DNA of 64,000 bases from Apostichopus japonicus. Lineage: Eukaryota; Echinodermata; Holothuroidea; Aspidochirotida; Stichopodidae. Each line of letters opens with the position of its first letter. Within the stretch, counting starts at the first letter, position 1. Of this stretch, positions 24,014-37,900 are shown piece after piece. Both the position numbers and the translations under genes were made by a program. Below the pieces are notes generated by a model. The model saw nothing but the letters and a program-made list of their open reading frames with translations, searched no databases and was not told where the DNA came from. The stretch spans positions 8,098,501-8,162,500 of the forward strand of contig NC_092571.1 in assembly GCF_037975245.1 (NCBI RefSeq). The letters run 5' to 3'.

Positions 24014-26123
24014 ACAGTGCCCTTGGGCTCTTGTTATATGTATAGAATCTGTCACTCATTTGTAATGCATATTCAATTTAGACAAAAGAGGAGGGCCAGT
24101 GTTATAGTGACACAATTGAACTTTCAAAAATGGCAGTTTCAAAAGCCACACGACGCTACATGTTGCCATGTGTGTTTAACGTGTGACTTTTGGTTTTCAA
24201 AAGTTACGTATTTCTACATTTTTTAACCCCCAAAGTCCGATTGTGCCATGCTAAATAGAAACTAGAACACAACAGAGATATGAAGAGATTTATTCCACCT
24301 ATCTAAAGATGTTTTAGACAAAGTGTAATGAAACGAGGAAAGAACTGTTATCAGTGAAGAAAAACATGGCCTAACAGTAAGTCAACGAGGGGTTTGGGTA
24401 GTAACTGTTTTGACTTTCTGCCGCTGCATAAGGAAGAGCGCTAGGGAATTGATATGAGGAGCATCATAATCTCTTGAGATTGTATTTTTTGTGGACACTT
24501 TCAGCTATTTTTTTCATTTTTTGTTTTGATTTTAAGGGCAATACTGATCATTATTTAGGGTATCTATTAGAAATATGCAGCAAGTGACCCTATCAACCAC
24601 GTTGAGTGAATTACCTACTGTATGCAATACCATTCAGATGAATAAATTTAATTCACGCCTCACACTTCTCTATCGATACCATTATATACTGCCCTCTATT
24701 CAGTGTCTCTATCAAACTGTTACCGTTCCTCGCCTGTTACCGTAGTATTATAATAAGTTTATGTATATTTAATACAGCACTGATATGAAATACTTGATTG
24801 CTTCAGTAGCACGTTTTTAACATATCTTCAAATTGAAAAACTCCCAACCTCTCCCTTCCCCCTCATCCTCCCTCTCCCTCTCAGATATGGACATATATAA
24901 ATGTACCCTTGCTTGCCTTGCCTGTTACCGTAGTATTTGAATACGTATATATATATATATATATATATATATTTAATACTGCACTGATATGAAATACTTG
25001 CTTGCTTCAGTAGCATGTTTCTAACACTTCTTCAATTGAAAACTTCCAACCTCTCCCTTCCTCCTCATCCTCCTCTCAAATATGGACAAATATAAATGTC
25101 CATGCCAATGCCAACATTTTCAAGCTCAGAACCTCCAGGAGGGGGGGGGGAGGGGGGAGGTACTCTTGATTTTTTTTAAGAATGCTAAAATAGTTGAATG
25201 CAACCTAATTTACTGATGACTTTCAAAGCTTTATTTTACATTGGGTTGCACCATTATTACAAAGGATTTATCCTAAGAGACCTAATACAAGTGTTTGGCT
25301 GTTCCTAATTAGCAAGTTTTGAACATTCTTTATGATCTTTTTGTTTATATAATCAGTTGAAAACTCAGTGAAAACTCAGGGAAGTTGACTTATTTTTATC
25401 AAGGAGCATTTGACTTTTTATTCATAATCATAAGATTTGGTGAAATTGTTGACCAATCTAAACATGCAGGTTCTTTAACCAACAAACCTCAAATTTGATG
25501 TTATGTGATATTGTTTTTGTTTCCAAACATTTAATGTTTCAAAGTTCAGCTCAAAATTCAGCTTTGAGTGAACGCATATAGAACTGTCCACTCCCTGGTT
25601 CATTAAAATGTATCCACTTTCTGTGTGGCCACTTACATAATGTACCAAATAAGCTCCCAAATTATAAACACTGTAAGATGCTTTCTAGATGTGTATTGTT
25701 AGATATTACTGTATGTTGAAGAGTGAGTTATCTAGATGATCCTAATTGGTTTGTGTCTTTGAGAAGCAGGATGGGAGGGGGGGGGGGCAGATTATGTATC
25801 ATCAACATTAATGTTTGTAAGTAAACCCAAATAGTTTCTCCCAGAAAATGAACATATCCAACATTTTTGTCAGAACAGTCCAGATCTCTGTCTAAAAGCT
25901 CTTATCACCTTTTGCAGCTACAGTTTGAAGATACAGTATCATCAGAATTTGAAAAAAAGTTTTAAAATTGTGATATCCATGGTTTATCACTGGTCACCTG
26001 TTTGGCCAAAAGATTTTTTAAAAAAAATCAAAGAACTGGTGGAGGATTTTTAACCCTTGAACCCTTGAACCCTTTGTTAGTTTTCAATGTATTTGTTGAT
26101 GGTTGTGTTTAATTTTTTAACAG
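24014..26123. other. Upstream or 5' intron sequence of the receptor gene
   Basis: No coding signal beyond the duplication at 24735-25110. Poly-G tracts lie at about 25141-25157 and 25777-25787. The pyrimidine tract ending at 26123 is the acceptor for the first coding exon. Confidence 0.5.
24735..25110 (+). repeat. Tandem duplication of about 180 bp
   Basis: CTGTTACCGTAGTATT, CACTGATATGAAATACTTG and CCCAACCTCTCCCTTCC or its variant occur twice in the same order (24735-24910, 24920-25100). The second copy carries a TA microsatellite at 24946-24971. Confidence 0.8.
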
Positions 26124-26159
26124 ATGACTAGGCAGATGTATCTCCGGTATGGCCGTTAA
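26124..26159 (+). promoter_or_regulatory. Upstream ORF overlapping the receptor start codon
   Basis: ATG 26124 opens a 12-codon frame ([11 protein letters not shown], stop) with a second in-frame ATG at 26136. It ends at 26159, overlapping the main ATG at 26149 in another frame. If the mature mRNA joins at the acceptor before 26124, ribosomes must pass two weak-context ATGs to reach the main one, which would lower translation. Confidence 0.4.
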
Positions 26160-26302
26160 GAAAATACACAGGCTTTTCGTGAAGTTCATGTGCCTGTGGA
26201 TTTTAGCCTCCTCCTCCTCCTTATCTGATGCTGCTCCTGAGAGATCTTCCCACAACAGTAATTATCCACGGGGTGACTTTCAGGACTCCACCATCAGGAT
26301 GA
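26124..26302 (+). CDS. First coding exon: 5'UTR end, start codon, signal peptide
   Basis: A pyrimidine-rich tract ending in AG at 26122-26123 precedes the exon, so upstream non-coding exon(s) are implied. Coding starts at ATG 26149: an in-frame TGA at 26125-26127 lies in the same exon, and the context has G at -3 and G at +4. Residues 1-28 are basic (MAVKKIHR), then hydrophobic, then SSSSLSDA with a plausible cleavage near A28/A29. The exon leaves one base (A) for the next codon at a GTGAGT donor (26303). Two earlier ATGs (26124, 26136) open another frame. Confidence 0.72.
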
Positions 26303-29300
26303 GTGAGTACAGCTCTACTATTACTTGTATGTATGTATGTATATTAGATCCTCCTGCAAGCAGGAACTCGCGAAGAAGCCTCATTGGCTTATCAAAGCCG
26401 CAAGCTGACCGAAGCCAGTCTCTAACATTCATATTTAACGTCCATGATTATGAATTGTCAATTGTCAACAACTCTGTAACTGGACGACATACATTAATCT
26501 GGGAGTGACTCAAACCGGGGACTTACAGATTTAAATGGAATTCAATAGGACCTCCAGAATTTTTTAAACTTATTTTTTTTGAAATATAAAAAAAAACATT
26601 TTTCTGCTTCTTGGTAAAATTAGCTTCAATCCAGTTAAATTAATTTGCCCTCTTCACTTTAATACCTGACTCCTTGTAATGAAATATTACTTTTATGTAC
26701 ATTACATTATATATATATTTTTTTGAACATGTACGTAAATTTCCTTCTTCAAGTTGGATGCATCATGATTCTGTATGAATTATGCCATCTTAATTGATAA
26801 CTTAAAATCGTTTAGAATTCCATTAGTTGGCAATTTTTCCATAATTTTTCTACAACTGTTACCAATGGTTTTCTTTTTCTTTCTTGTTTTGTGAAAAAAG
26901 CAAATTATTAAAAGAGATCGCAAAGTCACACATTTTGTATTCACTTTATGCCTGATAACCTACTTATAGGTAATGCATTAGTCTACGCTTCCTGCATTTC
27001 TGTAGTAATCTGACTGAATATTAAAGTCAGGAAAGATTTGATATACTGTACCAGCAAGATTCTTCAGGATCAAGGTTCTTTCTCACAAAAAGCAGGTATC
27101 TTTACAAGTGACTGATTTGAGGCATTGCTGAGTTTATGGCCTGTCAACTGGCCTGCCAACAGGTGGGATAATTATGAACAGAAATATGGTTAGCCTTTCA
27201 AACTTGATATCAATACCCTCTCTTGCTCTGATTACTTACAACGAATCTTAGCCCAGCTCTCTTTAATTAAAAGTACTTACACTTATTCAGTTTTCTTCCT
27301 TGCTTACCTTTCTCCTCACAACCTCAGTACTAGTCTTGCTCTAACCTGTATCTCGAGCGACGTACGACTCTTAAACATCCAAATCTGGTATTAAAGTTTG
27401 GGGGTTTCTACCAATAGATAAATATAACAACATTCCAGCTATCCATGAACTGGTATGTAAAATACTTTCCTGTTGGGATATTATGATATTTGCAAGAACG
27501 AGTGGTAGAAACAATAGAAATGTTTAGCCAAGTACGTCCCCGCTATAAATGTTTCTTTACCCTATATTTTTTGTGAAAAACAGCCTTTCTGCCCATGGAG
27601 AGCTTCTTTGCTGTACTGTATCTGAGAGGGATATTGTTTATTGGTTATTGATTGGTTCTCATCTCCGACTCTAATACTAAATCCCACTACAAACTTTCTA
27701 TTGGTTTGTCTAGTCACATTTTTCATTTCAAACAATTTTCTGGTGTGACGTTTGTTTACAAAAACTTATATTAAATGAGATATAAACACCGGGGTATTGT
27801 ACTGTAGGGACCTCAAAGTAGACAATAATATTCTTACACCCTCTGTGAAATAACTAGTCAAAACTACCTTTCCCCAAATTTCCGGGAATTTCCTAATTCT
27901 TTTTTTCAAACCTACTGTGTTGGCCGCCATGATGCAACCAGGGTGCTTTAAAAAAGATGTTAACGAGCCACTCGGAGACTGTTCGGAAGTTGGTGCAAAA
28001 TGCTGGAGTGCCAAGCATTTGGTTATGTAAACAGGAGAGGGGGAGAAGGAGCAGGGAAGGGAAAACGATATTATGTTATTCCTGACAGGAAAAGTTTTCC
28101 AGAAAAGAGAGAACGTACAAGTTGCACAAAAGCACCAGGCTTGCCCCTCTGTTACTAGTGTTGGCAGTATACTAGCATCATATAGTAACTGTCAATGTCC
28201 GCCACAAATGCAATCTGTTTAGCAAGCTTCAGAAAATCATTTTCAGTTATTTGTGCCAAAGTAGAAACTTTTGGCTGGATAGCTCGAGACCAGTGATCCC
28301 AGTCAGTATTCTATTGTCCATTTACATATATAGAAATTAAAAAAGAAATATACCTATTGTCCTGTGTGTTAAGCATGAACAGAACCAGACGGGGAGGTAC
28401 TTGCTCACTAGTTCCACCAGACCAAAGTTACTACCACACCGTGTTGCTACTTTTAGAGTTAAAAGACAAGCAGAAGAAACTATATTGTGGCAAAGACAGT
28501 TTAAGTGGGATAAATCCTTCATATTTAAATATTCCATCCTACCAATTGGTGAAAATGTGGACAGTGCTTTGCAATAAACAAGAAACTAGCTCTAAGGCAA
28601 TATTTAGCCTAGTTATGCTAAACTCAGGACTTTCAACCTTGTTAGAATTCAGCTAAATATATCTTTGTGAACTTTTGTTCCGATAGAAAAACAGGTTGAG
28701 AATTGTCAGAGCTGTTTTTTCCTTTTTTTTTGCAGTCATAAAAATCTGTGTTGCATCACATTTGGTGATGGTTCTTTTGTTGATCAGAATGTCAAATGAA
28801 TACAAAATTCCTTCATTTTACAACCGAGGTACTTGTTATTCGTATGCAAAGTACCTCGATCCAGTCACGCAGAATTTTTCTTGTGGTGAATTTGTGTTAG
28901 ATTCAAGTTCAACTTTATTAAATCCCAGAAGGGCAATCGCATGCTCGCATTAAACTTATAAATACATAAGAATGCATAAAAATAAAATATGCAATTAAGA
29001 GACAAAGAAGTTAAAATAGAAAAGAACCAGAAACCTTACGATTGAATAGATTGTTATAAATGTTTAATCAACGGGGGATAAACAATGATTTGTTTCGGTT
29101 TGGTAACAGCATATGGTAATCTCATGGGTCCTCTACAAGCAAGGGCGGCGGAAGCACTTTTAATCTGGGGGGGCACCGGCATCAAAGGGCACTTGCGGAG
29201 CGCCACCATCGGTTGGCGCGGAGCGTACAAGAAATTTTTTGGTTTTACAAACCCCTCAGATGGCCGGAAACGGCCCTTCCCGAGTGTTCATTCTGGTTCT

Positions 29301-32300
29301 CTGGCCTCTAATGCTAACTTGAGACACCTCAATTTTTATGTAGAAAAAGGGCACATTTTTAACCTGAGGAAAAGTGGGGGGGCACGTGCCCCCTGTGCCC
29401 CCCCCGGTTCTGCCGCCCTTGTCTACAAGGGATTATTGCACTGTTTAGATATACATATAGGGGGTGGTTGTTGTCTTCAAGAACGGTGTAAAGCTTATAG
29501 CCTCAAGGTAATGTTGATATGATGAGTCCACCATAAGCTGATTATCCCGTAAAATACTACTAGCTTGTCTAATAATGGAACCAATATATACAAGACAGCC
29601 ACACGCTTCAAATCACGAAATTATAAAAAAAAGTAAGGATGCGAAGACTGATATTAAATTTGTGTAAGTTATGGAGACAAAACAATCTTGGGTTGATCCT
29701 GTCAACCAAATAATCAATGTGGTTGCGCCTAGCAAGCTGATCATCCACTACTACACCAAGATACTTGTAGGGTGAGACATATTCTACCACGCTGTCTTTA
29801 ATGGTTACCTCCGTGAGTTCCTTTGTGACTTTTCTAAAATCAGTTACCATCTTTTGGTCTTCTTCGCATTAAGGTCCAGAAAGCGTTGATCACATATATA
29901 TATCACAAAACGATATATACAAGCACTATGTCATGCTTTATATTGTTAAGAGGGAGGGGCTATCCTTTAGGCATGCATGAGCATAGGCGTAGGAGGCGGG
30001 GGGTCTGGGGGGGCTGCAGCCCCCCCACCAACCAAAAATTTTTGTGAAAATTCGGGCAATATGCAGATAATTTTTCGGGCACCTACTGAAAGAAACATAA
30101 TTTGCAATGTGTTTTTCCATGATTAAAGTGATATTATTACTATCATTATTATTGTAACCACCTCCCCAATAAATATAACCAATATGGAAGGTAACACAGC
30201 AAATGATTGTATACTATTGGCATGCGATGTAATAACCGATGCATGCCTATATGATATGCATATTAACATGTTGAACGCGCTCGAAAATGTTGGTTATATT
30301 TCGGCTAAGTCGTTACAGCCCCCCCAAATCAAATTGGGCTCCTAAGCTTATGTGCATGAGGTATACTCTAGTGTGGCAGTTAAAACTGTTAAGTGTCAAA
30401 CAGTTATATACAGCAGCCCCTTCTATTTTAGACCCATAGCAAAGACCTGTGAAGATGGCTTTCTCACTAGTGTAGTGACAGATCTTGGTTGTATCATGTG
30501 CTCTGGTTAATCCCAACCTATGAATGTTCCTTTCCTGCAGTAGTTGTATGATATAGTATGTTTTACTTTATTTCTCGAATAGGAAGTCGCCGTCATTTTA
30601 CACAGAACTTATTATACAGATTGGAGTGTTTGATGTAAACCTACAGCACTGTAGAGATTTTAAGTGTAATCTTGTAAAATTATATTCATGGCTGTCAATT
30701 ACTGAACTTGATTCTATTTAAAGATTTAATTGATTGATTTATCTAATAGAGTCACTACAGCAAGGGGCCTCATCAAATTTACTAAGCTGCAAAACCTCTT
30801 TCCAGAAACTTGATTATAGTTACAACTTCTTCTTTTACCGGAAAATATTCTGTGATGCTCTGATATCATTTGATTATGGGACTCAGCTAGTTAGGAATGT
30901 CATAGATGGAAGGAGTTTGTTCTGTATAAATTGAGTAACTCTGTCCCTTGAAAGTATATCAAACTCACCTAGTATTTCCTATACGAAAACTGTGCATTGA
31001 TCAAGGCCACAATTTAAGTGAATTTCCTAGATATTTCACCTTAAGTATGAACGTTAAAACTGAGTCGTATAATTTCCATAGCCCAAAATTTTTCATATTA
31101 TGTTTAATAATGACATGCAAGAAACTAATCAAAATTCAAATTTCTTTCTACTTTCCTTTGCTAATATTGAAAAAATTCTCTCAGTAGTCATTGTAGTAAT
31201 AAAATGTGTTATTGTGGGGTGCAGCATAATATAGCATGGGTCTAGAGAATGTACCAATAGATGAGATCGGGTGGGGGGGGGGGGGAGACATAGTCACTTT
31301 CAAGTGAACAGCAACAACAGTACATTTTTTTTTTTTTTTAGAAAGTCGCTGGTTGTGGCAGCAACATGATATCTTCAGAAACACTAACATACTGGAACAT
31401 AGGAAATAGTTTTGTTGCCCATTAATGTTGCAATATATGTTTTTGCATTTACAGAGTAAAAAATATAATAAAAGATCTTATCCTAACCCCAAGCCTAGCC
31501 TACAATTTTTAACAAAACAGAGTGAGGTCAAAGTTGTCATCATTTATAATTACAAAGGACTAATTGAGTCGTCTGAAATTTGCAACTCTTGGGCTCAGAC
31601 AAAATATTTCACAACCATCAACGGGGCAGAGTCAGGATTTTCACGGTAGTAAGGCTTAAATGTGCCATTAGGCAAACTTGTAGCAAGACAGGGTTTCAAT
31701 GTAGACATGTGCTGACTTCCGTTCGACCGCCTTCAAGTTCAATTAATGATTCGTTTGTTATGTCTTAAAAGAAGTTTGGTGTACACCTCCCCTCTTTATT
31801 CTTCACGACTGCATCTTAGTTTAAACACAGGATGCAGTCAAGTATACCGAACGACTTCCTCTCTGGATCAAGTTTGTGTACACATTTCATCTGTATCGTG
31901 CTATTGCTATCAATCCCCAAGAGTGTCGTAAAAATAATTCGGGTTCCAGCAAGATCAGAGTTGTCCGCGCCAATTTACCCTTGACTAAACAAGCTCATCT
32001 AATATTGATGTACAGTGATGTTATCATGTTCAGATGTAAGATCTATTCGGTCTGTTGCATTCTGGGTGACTCACACCACTAGTGGTGTTTCATCTGTTAC
32101 TTTCTGGAGGCAGGCCCGAGGTATGTTGGTACAGGTTAAAGTGTACACACGTATGGCATGCTGGAGGAAAAGACAGGATTCTCATGTGGCAATATGGAAG
32201 AAAATCATGTGGATTTAAAGGGTCATCAGAGTATTGGCTACAAATTTGCTAAAACAATTGGTAACAGTTTTGAAATACACCTTCCTGATTGTTTGGGGTG

Positions 32301-34542
32301 GTTGTCGAATTTATTTCCAGATATGGAATAGTATTACTTTAGACAATTCAATATGTCAGTGAGGAGGAATCACGATAAGTTTGCGGGTGGCGGTGAAATA
32401 TTTGTTGAAATTGAGGCATCGTTGACCATTCTTTGAATAAATAGATAATTGGGAGCATTCTTTTGGACGATTAATAATAATAAATTCAAATCTGAAGTCT
32501 CATGTTAAATTTTTTTGTCAAAATTAACTCCGTCGAAAACAAATTTTTCTTTCACTCACTGTCTTACATGTCTCCCCGCAAATCAGGTACTTTCCCATCT
32601 GTTTTGACAGTGCTGGTCATTGTTAAATCTTGTATGATATGGCAAAGCAGGATGTAATGATACACAATTTAGTATATGGAACTACTTTACATGACTATAT
32701 ATGCAAGTTCTACCTAAAGGAGTTATGTATAGGGAATGGTCATCATTGCCCCTAAATTTTATGCCAGAATGTTAGATAATCCTCATTTACTTCGCGCCTT
32801 GCTTACCTGTCGCCTCACAACCTTAGCACCTCATTCTACTGTGTCTAGTATGCCCTGGTAATCTTTTAACACTGTGCACCCTCAACGACGGGCTCCTCCG
32901 GTCGTTGCCCTTCCTTCTCATTCTACCATCGAAAGTGTGTACACATGCGTAGAATGTAAGATAATCCTCATCCATTCTGAAATCTCAAGCATTTTACTGC
33001 CACTATTTACATAGAGTCATTTAATAATTGTCTGTTTTTTGATCGGTCCTCAAAGGCTGGGAACAATTTGTAGGATTAGGGGCAGCTAAAGAAAATTGCT
33101 TTTGGAAACTCCTGGCAGTTTTTAACGAGCTAAAATTTGGTGCCAATGCTCATGACATTTGGGGGGTTGGTTAATTAAACGAGTCACTAAATAGGACCGA
33201 CCCTTCAGATTTCATAAATTTCTGAAATAAAGCTTTCTTTTTATTCTTCTTTCCTTTTTATTCTTCCTGTTTTGTAGATGGTGCCATCAGCTCGACGCTT
33301 CCAGATTCAAACGGGGAATACTCTCTCTATATCGACACAAATATAAACTATACCTGCATACCTTACACGCAGATTCGGCCGCGCCAGACGAACGTTTATA
33401 TCTCGTTACAGAACCGAGAGAGGCATCTGGGAGGTTGTCCTTGTTCTCTGAAATGGAACCTTCATGCAAATAGATATCAGTGTTTCTGTTCAATTCCGTG
33501 GACTTTCAGGAGACCGGGAGAGGAAGAAGTTAAATGTTGTATAGACGACAGTTATCAGGAAGACTGTATTAATGGATATTCTTTTCAAATTCATTTTATA
33601 GGTGAGTTTTACAACTGCCCTTCAAAAATTTACTTTGTTTGTCCCTTACCTGCCTCTAGCTCTGCATCTGCACTTCCTTATCTACTTAGATGCAGGCTTT
33701 CGTTTTAGCACTGCACCCTCACTACTGGGGCATCCCTCCTCCCTTCCCCCCCACCACACTTACTCTTCCAATTCTATCATCCAGAAGAACTATGTGATTT
33801 TTCACGAAATGTTTCTGCTGCTGGTTAAAGCCATAGGGGAAGCGTAAGTGGGCAAGTGCGTCAGAAGCGAGTGCCATATGCTAAAGCATTCGAGTCCTGT
33901 AGTTTAGTAGGTAAATAGGAGAGTGCGAATAAAGAGTGAGAGACTGTAAGAGATTAGCGAAGTAAATCCCCAGATATTAAAGTGTTGGAGTATTTTATTT
34001 GGTCAAAGGGCAGCGAGAGTGTGCACACACATAATGCAGAAAGATTGAATATAATCTACATTACATTAAAAACGCATGTCATGTTAAGCAAATGCATTTG
34101 ATCAAACGGTTGTCGGGCAAGAAGAGTAAAATATTTTTCGTCCAAGTGTGCACTTGAAAATAGGAAAATGGAAAGTCGACATCAACAAGGAAAGGGATTA
34201 ATACCAAATGATAACAGTTACAGAAGAATACAAGTGAATTATATTCTCCCTTTCTTTACTTGGAGTAAAAATGTAGCTGAAAATGGGGAACAATTTTCTG
34301 GACAGGGTAGCACCATTCACGGTCAGTCTTCTCGGGTCCAGGGTACATCACAAATTTGGAAAAAGTCTTTCTATGTGAGCTATTTCTGATTTACCTGAAT
34401 GACTTTTACAGGACATCAAGGACATCGTGTTAACAAGACTTTGTAATTAAGAAAAAAAACAATGTAAAGTACAGCAGACCTATTCCCCGGCCTACATATC
34501 CAGGGCATTGTATTCACATAGCGAGACTTTGGGGGAACAAAA

Positions 34543-34591
<49 letters not shown>

Positions 34592-34824
34592 TATATATAT
34601 ATATATTTAAATATAAATTTGGAAAAAGTCTTTCTATGTGAGCTATTTCTGATTTACCTGAATGACTTTTACAGGACATCAAGGACATCGTGTTAACAAG
34701 ACCTTGTAATTAAGAAAAAAAACAATGTAAAGTACGGCAGACCTATTCCCCGGCCTACTATCCAGGGCATTGTATTCACATAGCGAGACTTTGGGGGAAC
34801 AAAAAAAAAAATATATATATATAT

Positions 34825-34873
<49 letters not shown>

Positions 34874-34937
34874 TATATATATATTTAAATATAAATTTGG
34901 AAAAAGTCTTTCTATATATATAGATATATATATATAT

Positions 34938-34986
<49 letters not shown>

Positions 34987-37900
34987 TAGTTACATCATTA
35001 TCCAGTTTGGGTAGATCCAGAAGGAAGAGAAGGTGGGTAGTGCCCCAGAAGTGGGGCGCTGTTCCTAAACGTTCCAATCATGTAGTTTAGGTAGATATGG
35101 AAGATGCACTTGTAGACTGGGAGAAAGGTGAATATTGTCGCTTGTAAATCACCAAACCAGAAAGTGTTTGGGGAATCAGTGATATTCAGGCACAAAAGGG
35201 ATCGTTAATTACATCAATTAGCTGTTTAGGAGAGAAACATGCTTTTGCTGGGTCAATATTAAATACTTTTGATAATAAATTACTGCAAGTAAGAGATCAT
35301 TGCTAAATTAGCCACTGTAATTATTTCATTTTTGTCTTGATCATATTTGAACATAAAATTGATGTCATTTTTGTGACAAAAGTTTTGAAAACTACTTTGG
35401 TTCAACTATTCTCTATGAAACAATGTCCTGATCAAATTCAAGTGCTAACAGTTTTGACAGAAATGGAATTGACGTTTAGAGGGACAGTTAAAATTGGTTT
35501 TTGGTGACAATGTCTTTTTGACATATACTCTAACATATTTCAAGGTATCCAACTACCTCAGGTGGTACCTGACTTTGTCACATAACTTACATTATCACAT
35601 CTTGACACATTGCAGATTATTTTGATATGCAAAGAAAAATTCATAAATCACATACTACACGATCTAGATTTCGTCAGCTAGAATTCATTTTAACTGGTAA
35701 CACTGTATCCTACTATTAATTGTGGGCAGCATCATGATGATATGGCAGCACTTTTACTGATAGGTTATTTGCATGACCTTACCCTTTATAAATTCTTTGG
35801 TCAAAGTATTGGTTCCACTCTACCGTGCCATTCTTACCACTTGGAATACCCACTGTTTCTTTGTGATGTGCAATGAGAAGAATAAACCTGTGCTCAATGA
35901 TAGCTGACAATCATATGATTAGAAAGTTGATTTGTTAACCTGTCAGTCAAAAATATGTCTACAGAAGTGTACCTTATCTATGGATACCCTAGATTTAAAG
36001 TTCTCGCAAAATTTTATTATACAGATCTTGCTTCAAGTTAATTCTATTTATTTGAAATGAACTTACACAAGGGACTGACTCTAGGCCCAACCCCCCCTGG
36101 AGCCTTAGGGGTCCCAAAGCCTGAAAAACGCATGCTGCCATTTAAAATGTATTCGTATCCTCCTTGATGTTGACCTGTTGACCTATATTGAATTTATCTG
36201 GGAAGATTGATTGTAAGTTCTTCTTGTATGTGATTGATTCTAATGTTGAAGAGGTAAAATAATTGGGTAACACTAGATTAATTACTCTATCCTCACTCCA
36301 AAGGGGCCTACGGTATGAAAAGAAATCTGGCCCTAGCGAATCGTTGCTTTGTTGCACTTCCAATATTTCTCGCTTCACTTGCTTTAATATGCATCCCATC
36401 TAATCCTTGGCCCAGGCCGCCAAGTAAAACCCTCACTTGTCTGAATGCTTTCAACTCTTTAATAGCTTGAATTGTGACAACTAATGTGTTACTTGGTAAA
36501 AGAGTCATTGAATTTGTAACAGTTTCACAACTTTGAAGTGGTTTTCTGATTGGTAGTTAAATAATACTAACTTAAATAAATTTGCTTTGTGTTGCCTTTA
36601 TGCTGAGCTCGATCATTAAGACACCAAAACAAAACGGTGTCAAAGAGGGGCCAGCTGAGGGCATTATCATATATAGATCATAATATTGCCTGATCTTTTA
36701 CTCTATGCTGCCATTTAAAATGTATTCGTATCCTCCTTGTTTGTGTTCATCCTCCACTATCATCAAGTTCGTTGACGTATCTGTTCCAGCACTTAATATC
36801 ATCCAGTTCTCAAATGGCTGACGACATCAAAATGGTCTCTTATAATGCTAGGGGATTGCGTCAGAATAATAAAAGGCGGCGTCTTTTTTCCTATCTCCAC
36901 CGAAGGAATGCACAAATCATTATGGTACAAGAGACTCACACCCTACCTATGGACGAGAAACTCTGGCAAAATGAATGGGGAGGACAAATTATATTTTCTC
37001 ATGGCACACATGACAGTTGCGGTGTCTTCATTTTATTTAAACCCTCTTTCAACGTTAACATTTTAAAGTGGCATAGTCATGACTTAGGCAGATACATAAT
37101 TGCGGATATAGCGATTACAGACAAGATTGTAACCATTGTGTGCATCTATGGCCCCAACCTGGATAACCCAACATTTTTTATTAATCTCTTTCAAACCATT
37201 TCTGTGTTTACTTGTGATACGTTGATCATAGGAGGAGATTTTAACTTTGTGTTCAGTCTTGACATCGACAAGAAAGGGGGGCAGCAAAGAACAAATTTTC
37301 GTGCACGGAACGAATGTATTTCTTTTATGACCGGGCTGTCCCTAATCGACATATGGAGGGAGAGAAATCCCAGAACTGAAAATTTTACTTGGACCTCCAA
37401 TATCACCCCAGGTTTGTACTGCCGTTTAGATTTTTTCCTGATTTCTCGTCATATCGCCCATTCAGTATCCGAGTCGTCACACTCTCCAGGCATTCAATCA
37501 GACCATTCCTTCGTAAATCTCTCACTCACTCTCGCCAACGAGAAGAGAGGACCTGGTTACTGGAAGATAAATAATTCTCTCTTAAGCGACCCAGATTATG
37601 TTTTTACGATCACAAATACCATCCAGGACTACGTACCCGATATCTCATACTCAAACCCATCATCGCGATGGGAAGGACTCAAGTTTCTGATACGCAAAGA
37701 TAGCATAGACTTTGCAAGGAAAAAAGCAAAAGAAAGGCGACACAGAGAGGAAGAGCTTACAGAAAAAATAGCCCAACTGGAACAACATCTATTCAGCAAC
37801 GATTCACCTGAGACCCGAACACAATTACAAGATGCCCGAAATGAACAGCTACTCTTCTATGATATTAAACTTCAAGGAACTATTATCCGCTCTCGTGCTC

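Larger units (their letters stand above)
26303..33277 (+). other. Receptor intron (6,975 bp)
   Basis: Bounded by GTGAGTAC and TTTTGTAG. Holds a GTAT microsatellite (26324-26344), one LINE remnant, two hAT-type elements, R1 copies, and a 93-bp stretch at 28736-28828 that could be a phase 1-1 cassette exon. Confidence 0.6.

Noticed and set aside
29085-29522. 145-codon plus-strand ORF
   Set aside because: Nearly all of it lies inside the hAT-type element 29140-29421; a related sequence at 14.5-14.8 kb is also non-coding.
34416-35077. ORFs with long Ile-Tyr repeats on both strands
   Set aside because: They are translated TA microsatellites.
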